Below, one piece after another: positions 1 through 7,356 of a stretch of 11,647 nucleotides of DNA (position 1 is the first letter of the stretch; every line of letters starts with the position of its first letter). Below the pieces are notes generated by a model. It searched no databases and was not told where the DNA came from. It saw only the letters and a list, made by a program, of their open reading frames with translations. The position numbers and the translations under genes were made by a program. The DNA lies in assembly GCA_025360395.1 (NCBI GenBank), contig JANYCH010000271.1:1-11647 (forward strand), given 5' to 3'. This DNA is from Cytophagales bacterium. GTDB lineage: Bacteria; Bacteroidota; Bacteroidia; Cytophagales; UBA9547.

Positions 1-490
1 AAAAAAAGGCTAAGATTATCCCGGAAGTATAACCAATTATAGAAATTAATCCTTTCTTTTTCTGGTAATCAAATGCTTTTTTAAGATCTTCTACTTCATG
101 CATGTTTTTAACCACTACTTTTTGTAAAATATTAAAGGCAAACCCATTAAAAAGCAACAATAATCCATAAAGGGCCACAGTATTCGTTGCAAAATAATTT
201 TCGCCCATCCATGCTGTTACAAAAGGTATCATTGAAAGCCAAAAAAGCATGTTCAGGTTTGCCCACATGATCCCAGAAGTAACGCTTTTAACAGATTGAA
301 TAAGGTGGTGGTGATTGCCCCAATAAATGCCAACAAAGACAAAACTCATCAAATAGCTAATAAATATAGGAATTAGGGTTGTAAGGTCTTTCCATTCACT
401 CCCGTGAGGAACTTTTAATTCTAATACCATGATGGTAATAATAATGGCGATAACACCATCACTAAATGCTTCAAGTCTTGATTTGTTCAT
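1..490 (-). CDS. TMEM175-family (DUF1211) potassium channel protein, 3' end cut by window
   Basis: The frame opens with ATG at 490-488 and stays open for 163 codons to the window edge, so the C-terminus is missing. The N-terminus reads MNKSRLEAFSDGVIAIIIT, which holds the FSD motif (residues 9-11) in the first membrane helix. That motif lines the pore in the TMEM175 family. A second helix ends in WGNHHHLI, a histidine-rich motif common in bacterial members, and further hydrophobic segments follow. Bacterial TMEM175 proteins are about 200 residues and form tetrameric, weakly selective potassium-permeable channels in the inner membrane. The gene is transcribed away from the nitrate cluster and shows no functional link to it. 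The family call is firm. The transported ion and physiological role are inferred from the family only. Confidence 0.85.
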   Translation of the reverse strand, partial: MNKSRLEAFSDGVIAIIITIMVLELKVPHGSEWKDLTTLIPIFISYLMSFVFVGIYWGNHHHLIQSVKSVTSGIMWANLNMLFWLSMIPFVTAWMGENYFATNTVALYGLLLLFNGFAFNILQKVVVKNMHEVEDLKKAFDYQKKKGLISIIGYTSGIILAFF

Positions 491-711
491 TTTAAGGTTT
501 TCTAAGCTAATTAGTAAATTCTACCTAGCATTCAAAACAAACCCAAAACAAGACAGAAGCCTTTGGTAATCAAAAATAGCTTTGACCTAAGAAATAAAAA
601 GATCAGGGTCTATCTAGTAATTAAAATAGTAGGATCTAAAACAACCCAGCCCTTCGGCAAAGCCTACTAAAAGGAGGGTATTATGTATTCAAAAAATATA
701 CCTTATAAATA

Positions 712-742
712 TTTGAGTATAAATACTCAATTTGTATCTTTA
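712..742 (+). promoter_or_regulatory. Bacteroidota-type promoter of the nitrate/Moco cluster
   Basis: TTTG at 712-715 is followed after exactly 19 bases by TATCTTTA at 735-742. This matches the Bacteroidota sigma consensus TTTG-N19-TAnnTTTG at all but the last base. Transcription would begin near 748-750, giving a leader of about 70 bases before the ATG at 822. This is the only such match noticed upstream of the cluster, and the following genes are closely spaced, so it probably serves the whole operon. Confidence 0.65.
713..730. promoter_or_regulatory. Perfect palindrome overlapping the -33 element, likely operator
   Basis: TTGAGTAT (713-720) and ATACTCAA (723-730) are perfect inverted repeats separated by AA. 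The palindrome covers three bases of the -33 TTTG and most of the promoter spacer, a position typical of a repressor or of a MerR-like activator site. It does not fit the FNR box (TTGAT-N4-ATCAA) or the NtcA box (GTA-N8-TAC), so the cognate regulator is unknown. The second TACTCAATTT word, 41 bases downstream at 765-774, could be an extra half site. Confidence 0.6.
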
Positions 743-821
743 TGAAGTTAAATATGTCCTTATTTACTCAATTTATTGTGAAAGGATTTACAGTAATGGT
801 TAATTACAAGCCGTATTAAAA

Positions 822-3800
822 ATGAAGAGCTTCAAGTCAACATGTTCCTATTGTGGTGTCGGATGCAATATTATTGTCAATACTGACAGGGATGGCCGTA
901 TGACGCTTGAAGGTGACCCAGACAGTCCTGTGAACAAAGGGATGCTTTGCAGTAAAGGGATGAACCTTCATTACACAGTAATGGACAAATCTGACAGGCT
1001 GCTCTATCCACAAATGAGGATGAGCAAAGACATGCCTCTTCAAATAGTTTCCTGGGATGATGCGCTGAGCAGGGCAGCAGCCGTTTTCTCTTCCATCATC
1101 AAACGTTTTGGACCTGATGCTGTCGCTTTTTATGTATCAGGACAATGTTTGACTGAAGAGTACTACATCATTAACAAGCTGATCAAAGGTTTTATAGGAT
1201 CTAACAACATTGATACCAATTCCAGGCTTTGCATGAGCTCAGCTGTGGTGGGATATAAATTAAGTCTGGGTGAAGATGCTGTTCCGACTTCTTATGAAGA
1301 CATAGAACTGGCTGATACTTTCTTAGTTACTGGCGCAAATCCTGCGTGGTGCCATCCCATTATGTGGAGAAGGGTAGAGGCTCACAAAGCTGCCAATCCG
1401 GATGTGAAGATCATTGTAGTAGACCCTCGGAAGACGCAAACCTGTGCTTATGCTGATATCCATCTTCAGATTAATCCAGGTACTGATATTACACTTCATC
1501 ATGCCATTGGACGGGCATTGATAGAAAAGGACATGGTCGACAATGAGTTCATAGCCAACAACACAGATGGTTTTGAAACTTATAAAGAACTGGTCTTCCA
1601 AAAAACCATCAAAGAAGCTGCACGGATCTGTGGAGTGAAATCAGAAGATATTTACTGGACCGCCGAGTACATCGGCAGGTCTAACGGTTTCATAAGCATG
1701 TGGACTATGGGCCTTAACCAAAGTGTGGTGGGTGTAAATAAGAACGTCAGCCTTATTAACTTAAACCTCATTACCGGCCACATCGGAAAGCCCGGTTCGG
1801 GGCCATTTTCTTTGACTGGTCAACCCAATGCCATGGGTGGCAGGGAAGTGGGCGGTTTGGCTAATCTTTTACCTGCACACAGGAATTTACTTGACCCTAA
1901 AGACAGGGAAGATGTCGAGAAGTTCTGGGGAGGGACTAAAATAGCACCAAAACCAGGTTTAACTGCCACGGAAATGTTTCAGGCATTGGAAACAGGTAAG
2001 TTAAAAGCCATCTGGATCGTGTGTACAAATCCACTTGTAAGTTTGCCTGATGCACGATTGGCTGAAAAGGCCCTTAGCAAAGCTAATTTTGTGGTGGTTC
2101 AGGAAATCTCTGATAAGTCAGATACTTTAAAATACGCTGACCTGGTATTGCCTGCTGCGGCCTGGGCCGAAAAAGAAGGCACTATGACCAATTCAGAAAG
2201 AAGGATCAGTTACCTGCATCCTGTTGTTCCTCCACCCGGAGAAGCATTGCCTGATACTGAAATCATCAACAGGTTTGCCACCAAAATGGGTTATGAAACA
2301 AACTTCGGCTACAAAAACGCTGAGGAAGTGTTCCTGGAACATTGTCAGCTTACCAAAGGGACCAATATTGACATCAGCGGCCTGAATTATAAAATCCTGC
2401 AGGACAAAGGCAGCGTGCGCTGGCCCTATCCGGAAGGAGCAACCGAAGACACTCCCAGGTTGTTTACCGATGGCAAATTTTATACGGCTAACAAAAGGGC
2501 CAAAATCTCTTCTGTACCGGACGAAAACCAGTCAGAAAGAACGGACGAACACTTTCCGCTGATCCTTACCACCGGACGGATCAGGGACCAGTGGCATACC
2601 ATGACCAAAACTGGAAAGGTCAACAAGTTAAACCAGCATTTGCCAAAACCATTCCTGGAAATTCATCCGGCTGATGCTTTTTCAAGGGATATCGCGGAAG
2701 GGGACCTGGTGGAAATTTTCAACAACAGAGGAAATGTACGTGTGTCAGCCAAAGTAACTTCAGACATTAAAAGAGGAGTTGTGTTCCTGCCCATGCACTG
2801 GGGTAAATCATTCAACAGCGATTTGACAAGGGCCAACAACCTGACAAGCAATCTGATAGATCCGGTTTCAAAAGAACCTGATTTTAAGTTTTCGGCCGTG
2901 CAGGTATTTAAATACCAGAAGCCAAACCAAAAAATTGTGATTGTAGGGGCCGGTGCCGGAGCCTTTGGTTTCGTAAAAAGTTACCGCAATGTGAATGAAA
3001 GCGATGAGATAGCCATCTTCAGCAAAGAGGACCAGCCCATTTACAACCGGGTGATGTTGCCGGACTATGTGAGCGGCGTTCAAACCTGGGACCAGCTGAT
3101 CAAATTAAAAGAAGAAGAGGAGCCCACCTTGAAAATCCAGATCTACAAAGGAAATTCAATAGAAAGCATAGATAAAATTGCCAAAACTGTGACAGATTCC
3201 AAAGGAGTGGTTCATCCGTATGATGTTCTGATCCTGGGTATGGGCAGCAGGGCAAATGTTCCAAAGGATGTTCCTATGAACCTGAAGGGAATGTTCACCA
3301 TGAGGTCAAGGCAGGATGCTGACAGGTTCAAAGACTATTTATTTCCCGGATCACATGTAGTGGTGGTAGGTGGCGGAGTTCTGGGCATAGAAATGGCCGG
3401 ATCTTTGAGGGAAATGAACCACAGAGTAACGGTAATTCAGCGCAGCTCACGCCTGATGGACAGGCAGTTCGACAACCTTGGCAGCCACCTTTTACATGAA
3501 GAACTGGTTGACCGGAACATAGAGGTTTTTTACAATGACGAAGTGCAAACCTATTTTGGCAAAGAGAAAGTAGAAGGCATTCTTTTAAGGTCAGGCCATA
3601 AGATCAGCTGTGATATTTGTATTGTGGCCATCGGTACTTTACCTAACATGGAGCTTGCCAGGGATGCCGGACTAGTTTGTAAAAGGGGAGTGGTGATCAA
3701 TGAAAGATTGCAGACTTCAGATTCCAGCATTTTTGCCATCGGCGAAATTGCTGAGTTTAAAAATATGCTTTACGGAATAACCGCCGCGGCTGAACAACAG

Positions 3801-4310
3801 GCTGATGTACTTGCCCAGTTCTTAAACGGGGATGACAGTGCCATATACAATGGCTCTACCTTAATGAACATACTGAAAGTACATGGGACCAACATTTGTT
3901 CCATAGGTTTAACAGAAACCCCAGAAGATCCTGAATATGAAGAAGTTGTATTTATAGACAAAGCCAGAAGGTATTATAAAAAATGCATTATCCACAAGGA
4001 CATGCTCGTTGGAGCTATCCTCATCGGAGATAAAACTGAATTCCTGGAATTCAAAGAAATGATCCAGAACAGGGTGGAGCTTTCTGAAAAAAGGCTTTCT
4101 CTTTTACGTTCAGGAAAAGCACCTGAGCCCATACTGGGTAAACTGGTGTGTTCCTGCAACAATGTGGGGGAAGGAAACATCATAGCGAAGATCAAAGGAG
4201 GCTGTGAAGGTCTTGCAGAGCTCTGTAAGGCCTCAGGTGCAGGAATGGGATGCGGAAGCTGTAAGCCTGAAGTAAAAGCAATTTTGGAAAGAGAATTAGT
4301 TATAGCCTGA
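822..4310 (+). CDS. nasA: Assimilatory nitrate reductase fused to NirB-type FAD/[2Fe-2S] reductase
   Basis: This 1162-residue cytoplasmic protein should reduce nitrate to nitrite. Residues 1-57 bind [4Fe-4S] through C8, C11, C15 and C43, with CSKG at 43-46. The catalytic Mo-bisMGD domain follows, with the predicted molybdenum ligand C137 in SRLCMSSAV, a NasA-type signature. A molybdopterin-dinucleotide-binding domain lies near 577-690. A NirB-like flavoprotein follows: FAD site GAGAG (709-713), YNRVMLPDYVSG, NAD(P)H site GGGVLG (850-855), and a NirB-type C-terminal domain near 1010-1085. The protein ends in a BFD-like [2Fe-2S] domain with C1110, C1112, C1144 and C1147. The siroheme half of NirB is absent. 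The fusion implies direct NAD(P)H-driven nitrate reduction. The frame is intact and the ATG follows a promoter about 75 bases upstream. The next gene starts 6 bases after the stop. The gene symbol is by function; nucleotide preference cannot be read. Confidence 0.93.
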   Translation: MKSFKSTCSYCGVGCNIIVNTDRDGRMTLEGDPDSPVNKGMLCSKGMNLHYTVMDKSDRLLYPQMRMSKDMPLQIVSWDDALSRAAAVFSSIIKRFGPDAVAFYVSGQCLTEEYYIINKLIKGFIGSNNIDTNSRLCMSSAVVGYKLSLGEDAVPTSYEDIELADTFLVTGANPAWCHPIMWRRVEAHKAANPDVKIIVVDPRKTQTCAYADIHLQINPGTDITLHHAIGRALIEKDMVDNEFIANNTDGFETYKELVFQKTIKEAARICGVKSEDIYWTAEYIGRSNGFISMWTMGLNQSVVGVNKNVSLINLNLITGHIGKPGSGPFSLTGQPNAMGGREVGGLANLLPAHRNLLDPKDREDVEKFWGGTKIAPKPGLTATEMFQALETGKLKAIWIVCTNPLVSLPDARLAEKALSKANFVVVQEISDKSDTLKYADLVLPAAAWAEKEGTMTNSERRISYLHPVVPPPGEALPDTEIINRFATKMGYETNFGYKNAEEVFLEHCQLTKGTNIDISGLNYKILQDKGSVRWPYPEGATEDTPRLFTDGKFYTANKRAKISSVPDENQSERTDEHFPLILTTGRIRDQWHTMTKTGKVNKLNQHLPKPFLEIHPADAFSRDIAEGDLVEIFNNRGNVRVSAKVTSDIKRGVVFLPMHWGKSFNSDLTRANNLTSNLIDPVSKEPDFKFSAVQVFKYQKPNQKIVIVGAGAGAFGFVKSYRNVNESDEIAIFSKEDQPIYNRVMLPDYVSGVQTWDQLIKLKEEEEPTLKIQIYKGNSIESIDKIAKTVTDSKGVVHPYDVLILGMGSRANVPKDVPMNLKGMFTMRSRQDADRFKDYLFPGSHVVVVGGGVLGIEMAGSLREMNHRVTVIQRSSRLMDRQFDNLGSHLLHEELVDRNIEVFYNDEVQTYFGKEKVEGILLRSGHKISCDICIVAIGTLPNMELARDAGLVCKRGVVINERLQTSDSSIFAIGEIAEFKNMLYGITAAAEQQADVLAQFLNGDDSAIYNGSTLMNILKVHGTNICSIGLTETPEDPEYEEVVFIDKARRYYKKCIIHKDMLVGAILIGDKTEFLEFKEMIQNRVELSEKRLSLLRSGKAPEPILGKLVCSCNNVGEGNIIAKIKGGCEGLAELCKASGAGMGCGSCKPEVKAILERELVIA

Positions 4311-4316
4311 TCAGAT

Positions 4317-5816
4317 ATGGATTTATTTACTAAATCTTCTTTTGTAAAAATAAACGTCAAAGGTGGAATCCTTTCACCGGGAACTTTGAAAGAGATCACT
4401 TCTGCTGCAAAAAAACTGCAGGTAAAGGACCTCTATTTTGGTGAACGACAGAATATCTACCTGAGAACATACTTGCAGGTTTCTGACATCGAGGCCAATA
4501 AGCCGGAGTTTGAAAAATTTGATTATGAAATAAACCAGCAAAATCATCCGAACATCATCAGCTCCTATGTTTCGGAGGATATATTTACTTCAACCAATAA
4601 TTGGCTGGCAGAAGGCATATACAAAGATGTGCTCGACAGCTTTGATTACAGTCCGAAATGCAAGATCAACATTGTGGACAATTCGCAGGGCCTGGTGCCC
4701 TTGTTTACAGGGAACCTCAATTTTATATCTTCAGAACAGCCAAACTTCTGGTACCTGTACGTCAAGCATTCTTCTTTTGAAGGGATCCAGTGCTGGCCAG
4801 AGCTAATCTATACAGGCGACATCGCCATCATAGCTAAGGCGCTGGAAGCTGAGCTATCTGTGAACAACACTGTGAAAGCGGACTTGTTGCAGTTGAGTAA
4901 GATTTTGTATAGTTCTTTGAAAATCAATACTATACCCATCAGGAATGAACTGATACTTCCACGTTTGCGCTTCCCGAATTACGAAGGGATGAACAAAGAA
5001 GGAGAGAACTATTGGCTGGGTATTTACAGAAGGTCCTATTCCTTCCCGATAGAATTCCTGGAAGAAGTAGCTCAACTGTGTATGGAATGCAAACTGGGAG
5101 CAGTTTATCTTACTCCCTTTAAATCTTTGATCATCAAAGGAATAAAAGAAGATGACAGGTTTAAGTGGGAAAAGCTGTTAGGCCAGTATGGCATCAACAT
5201 CAGGCATAATATCTCCGAGCTGATATGGAAGGTAAGAGACCTTGATGACAGCGCCGTTAAGCTCAAAATGTTCCTTTCCAAACTGATGGACAATGAAGAC
5301 GTCCGGACCTATGGCCTGACCTTTTCAATAAAAACAGGTTCAATGGATGTGGCATCATCCGTTATTGTGGAGAAAAAGTACGAGATCAATTTGTTTAACA
5401 AGATCAGGTTATTACCCAGGTACTCAATTTATTATCTGTCGAACTTTGATCCTAACAGACAGGATCCCATTCTTTTCTCCAAGAAAGTAACGAAGTTCAT
5501 CCTGGCCGATGACCTCATGATATTATGTAAAAAGTATTATGCTGAGCTAACAAGGGAAAACTCCCTTTCCGGAACGCAGGTTGAGAAGAAGGAATCAGAA
5601 AAGGAAAAGCCATCTGTAAAGCATTCTTTCCAGTGCCAGGAATGTTTTACCATATACAATGAGCAATTCGGCGATAGTTCGGCCGCAGTTCCGGCGGGTA
5701 CTTTGTTTAGCCAGTTGCCGGAAACCTGGACATGCCCCGTGTGTGAGGCACCAAAGACTGCCTTTGTAAACAAAAATGCTGATAAAATTAAAGTCCTTGC
5801 CTTAGGTAATCTTTAA
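4317..5816 (+). CDS. Nitrite/sulfite reductase-like protein lacking siroheme ligands, with C-terminal rubredoxin
   Basis: The 499-residue protein begins with a nitrite/sulfite reductase ferredoxin-like half domain: GGILSPGTLKEI near 16-27 and GERQNIYLR at 42-50, the usual 'RQN-LRG' core. A second half-repeat near 240-280 contains GAVYLTPFKSLIIKGI, so the two-fold scaffold is kept. The cysteine tetrad C-x5-C ... C-x3-C that holds siroheme-[4Fe-4S] is not seen; the region expected to carry it (112-130) has only C115. C255 and C258 form an isolated CxxC. A charged linker leads to a full rubredoxin: C440, C443, C473 and C476 with WTCPVC. No signal peptide is present. It lies 6 bases after the nitrate reductase gene and is surely cotranscribed. 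An electron-transfer or assembly role for nitrate reductase is inference; catalytic nitrite reduction looks unlikely. Confidence 0.8.
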   Translation: MDLFTKSSFVKINVKGGILSPGTLKEITSAAKKLQVKDLYFGERQNIYLRTYLQVSDIEANKPEFEKFDYEINQQNHPNIISSYVSEDIFTSTNNWLAEGIYKDVLDSFDYSPKCKINIVDNSQGLVPLFTGNLNFISSEQPNFWYLYVKHSSFEGIQCWPELIYTGDIAIIAKALEAELSVNNTVKADLLQLSKILYSSLKINTIPIRNELILPRLRFPNYEGMNKEGENYWLGIYRRSYSFPIEFLEEVAQLCMECKLGAVYLTPFKSLIIKGIKEDDRFKWEKLLGQYGINIRHNISELIWKVRDLDDSAVKLKMFLSKLMDNEDVRTYGLTFSIKTGSMDVASSVIVEKKYEINLFNKIRLLPRYSIYYLSNFDPNRQDPILFSKKVTKFILADDLMILCKKYYAELTRENSLSGTQVEKKESEKEKPSVKHSFQCQECFTIYNEQFGDSSAAVPAGTLFSQLPETWTCPVCEAPKTAFVNKNADKIKVLALGNL

Positions 5817-5844
5817 TGACCTAAATTACAGGATCTTTCTTTCT

Positions 5845-6372
5845 ATGTTGAAAATAGGTATCGTAACAGTGAGTGACAGAGCTTTTCAAGGCATTTATGA
5901 AGACCTTGGCGGACCTGCGATAAAAAACTGGCTGGAGATTGCGGTGGCTAATAAATGGGAAGCAATAACAAAGCTTGTACCAGATGAACAGGACGTGATC
6001 AGTGAAGCCCTTATTGAATTAACTGATGTTCAAAATTGCAGCCTCATCCTGACAACCGGAGGGACAGGGCCTGCCATTCGCGATGTTACGCCCGAGGCGA
6101 CATTGGCAGTGGCAGACAAGGTAATGGATGGTTTTGGAGAAAGAATGCGGAGTATCAGTTTGAAATACGTTCCTACGGCCATACTTTCGAGACAGACTGC
6201 GGTGATAAGAAAACAATCCCTGATAATTAATTTGCCCGGTCAGCCAAAATCCATCAAAGAAACGCTGGATGAACTATTTGTCGTGATTCCTTATTGTGTG
6301 GAATTGATAGGTGGCAGTTCCATAGAGACAAATCCGGAAGTCATCACTGCCTTCAGGCCAAAACAAAAATAA
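5845..6372 (+). CDS. mogA: Molybdopterin adenylyltransferase MogA
   Basis: The 175-residue enzyme activates molybdopterin with ATP to give adenylyl-molybdopterin, the step before MoeA inserts molybdenum. Family signatures are clear: VTVSDRAF near the N-terminus (7-14), TTGGTGPAIRDVTPEAT at 70-86 with the catalytic-loop aspartate D80, VPTAILSRQ at 109-117, LPGQPKS at 130-136, and an IETNPEVITAFRPK-like tail that is typical of MogA rather than MoaB. Length is close to that of other MogA proteins. The gene follows the rubredoxin protein after 28 bases, and placement beside a molybdenum-dependent nitrate reductase fits cofactor supply. It overlaps no other gene if moaA starts at 6417. Confidence in family is high. 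Confidence 0.95.
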   Translation: MLKIGIVTVSDRAFQGIYEDLGGPAIKNWLEIAVANKWEAITKLVPDEQDVISEALIELTDVQNCSLILTTGGTGPAIRDVTPEATLAVADKVMDGFGERMRSISLKYVPTAILSRQTAVIRKQSLIINLPGQPKSIKETLDELFVVIPYCVELIGGSSIETNPEVITAFRPKQK

Positions 6373-6416
6373 AGTATATTATTCAGCAGAAAGTAGCACA
6401 TATTGAAAATAAGGTA

Positions 6417-7352
6417 GTGGATGTTTACGGACGCACTTTTAAAACCCTGCGTGTAAGCCTTACTGACAAATGTAATTTTGCCTGTACTTATTGTATTACA
6501 GAAGATCATAAGAATTCGCCGGAGCCTGAAAAGGTAGAAAATATATCCCTGATGAATAGCATAGTCCAGCTTCATAAAGTTTTGGACCTGAATGCGATCA
6601 GAATTACAGGTGGAGAACCGACTTTATTTAAAGGTTTGGTAGGATTGGTTAATGAAATTTCAAAACTTGACATTCCCATTAAGCTTACCACAAACGGGTT
6701 TTTACTAGCTGAGCTAGCCGAACCACTCTTTAGGGCAGGTTTAAAAAGCGTCAATATTTCTCTGGATGCCCTGGATGCAGCTTCTTTTTTTAAGATCACA
6801 AGGAGGGATGCATTGCCATCTGTTTTAGAAGGCATTTCCGCCGCAATGGAGGCAGGTTTGGAAGTCAAGCTTAACGCTGTGATCCTCAAAGGAATTAATG
6901 AAGACCAGGTACATCCTTTGTTTAAGTATGCTCAACACCTGGGCATATCCATCCGTTACCTGGAACTGATGAGGATGGGCCATTTCTTCAGCTCAGGATT
7001 CGACAAATATTATTATTCACAGGAAGACATCTTAAGCCTTGTTTCAAAAGAATACAAGCTAAAAGACCTTGGAAGGAACCCATCCGCCACCACTCATTAC
7101 TGGGAAACTTCAGACGGCTTTCAATTTGGCATCATTGCCAATGAATCTGTCCCGTTTTGCAATGACTGTGACCGGCTCAGGTTGGACAGTAAAGGGAATA
7201 TCTATGGTTGTCTGAGCAATAGTTCGGGCATTTCTATCAAAAATATTCCGGCTGAGGACCTTTTGGTGAGTAAGCTAAAACAAGCCTTAGATCACAAACA
7301 ACCAGCTAAATTTACCGGAAGTGAACGTTCTATGATACAATTTGGAGGTTAA
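6417..7352 (+). CDS. moaA: GTP 3',8-cyclase MoaA (radical SAM), GTG start preferred
   Basis: MoaA turns GTP into 3',8-cyclo-7,8-dihydro-GTP, the first step of molybdenum cofactor synthesis. Numbered from GTG 6417 (311 residues), the SAM cluster is C19-x3-C23-x2-C26 and the GTP-side cluster is C248-x2-C251-x13-C265, with R253 and R255 between. TGGEP at 64-68 is the SAM glycine motif. The chain ends in Gly-Gly, the MoaA tail that reaches into the active site. An ATG at 6294 in the same frame would add 41 residues that overlap mogA and do not resemble MoaA; GTG gives MDVYGRTFKTLR, matching normal family N-termini. The sequence is somewhat divergent: A60 where many relatives have lysine, and TLF after GGEP instead of LLR. 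The gene starts 44 bases after mogA. Confidence 0.9.
   Translation: MDVYGRTFKTLRVSLTDKCNFACTYCITEDHKNSPEPEKVENISLMNSIVQLHKVLDLNAIRITGGEPTLFKGLVGLVNEISKLDIPIKLTTNGFLLAELAEPLFRAGLKSVNISLDALDAASFFKITRRDALPSVLEGISAAMEAGLEVKLNAVILKGINEDQVHPLFKYAQHLGISIRYLELMRMGHFFSSGFDKYYYSQEDILSLVSKEYKLKDLGRNPSATTHYWETSDGFQFGIIANESVPFCNDCDRLRLDSKGNIYGCLSNSSGISIKNIPAEDLLVSKLKQALDHKQPAKFTGSERSMIQFGG
7344..7348 (+). promoter_or_regulatory. Shine-Dalgarno of moaD inside the moaA Gly-Gly codons
   Basis: GGAGG lies 8 bases before the ATG at 7357. The same bases are part of the last two sense codons of moaA (GGA GGT), followed by TAA. This is the only strong Shine-Dalgarno seen before a well-supported gene in the window, and it decides the moaD start in favour of ATG 7357 over an upstream in-frame TTG at 7342. 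Confidence 0.6.
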
Positions 7353-7356
7353 GAAA

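Larger units (their letters stand above)
491..821. other. Intergenic regulatory region between divergent TMEM175 and nitrate genes
   Basis: This 331-base AT-rich gap separates two divergent genes and contains no convincing gene. Its right half holds the nas promoter and palindrome listed separately. A possible structured element lies at 628-668: AGTAGG (628-633) can pair with CCTACT (663-668) around a small GCC/GGC hairpin (649-658). Two tiny open frames, at 683-745 (20 codons, preceded by AAGGAGGG) and 796-819 (7 codons, ending two bases before the nitrate reductase start), may be chance or leader peptides. The ten-base word TACTCAATTT occurs at 724-733 and again at 765-774. An inverted repeat GTAAT-N5-ATTAC lies at 793-807. 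No clear promoter for the minus-strand gene was found. Confidence 0.5.

Noticed and set aside
713..730. FNR, NtcA or NsrR box over the nas promoter
   Set aside because: Half-site spacing differs from the FNR and NtcA consensus and the NsrR match is only superficial, so no named regulator is assigned.
683..745. 20-codon open frame preceded by AAGGAGGG in the nas upstream region
   Set aside because: It runs through the predicted promoter and palindrome, so it could not be translated from that transcript, and its peptide shows no pattern. The purine run is probably chance.
796..819. 7-codon open frame just before the nitrate reductase start
   Set aside because: Too short to support; could be a leader peptide, but nothing beyond position suggests it.
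3974..4399. 141-residue minus-strand open frame across the end of the nitrate reductase gene
   Set aside because: It is the antisense of two well-supported genes and shows no protein features of its own.
4317..5816. Functional siroheme nitrite reductase (NirA/NirB siroheme subunit)
   Set aside because: The four cysteine ligands for siroheme-[4Fe-4S] are not seen; only the scaffold is similar.
6294..6416. Upstream ATG extension of moaA overlapping mogA
   Set aside because: The 41 extra residues are out-of-frame mogA sequence and do not resemble MoaA N-termini; GTG 6417 gives a normal start.
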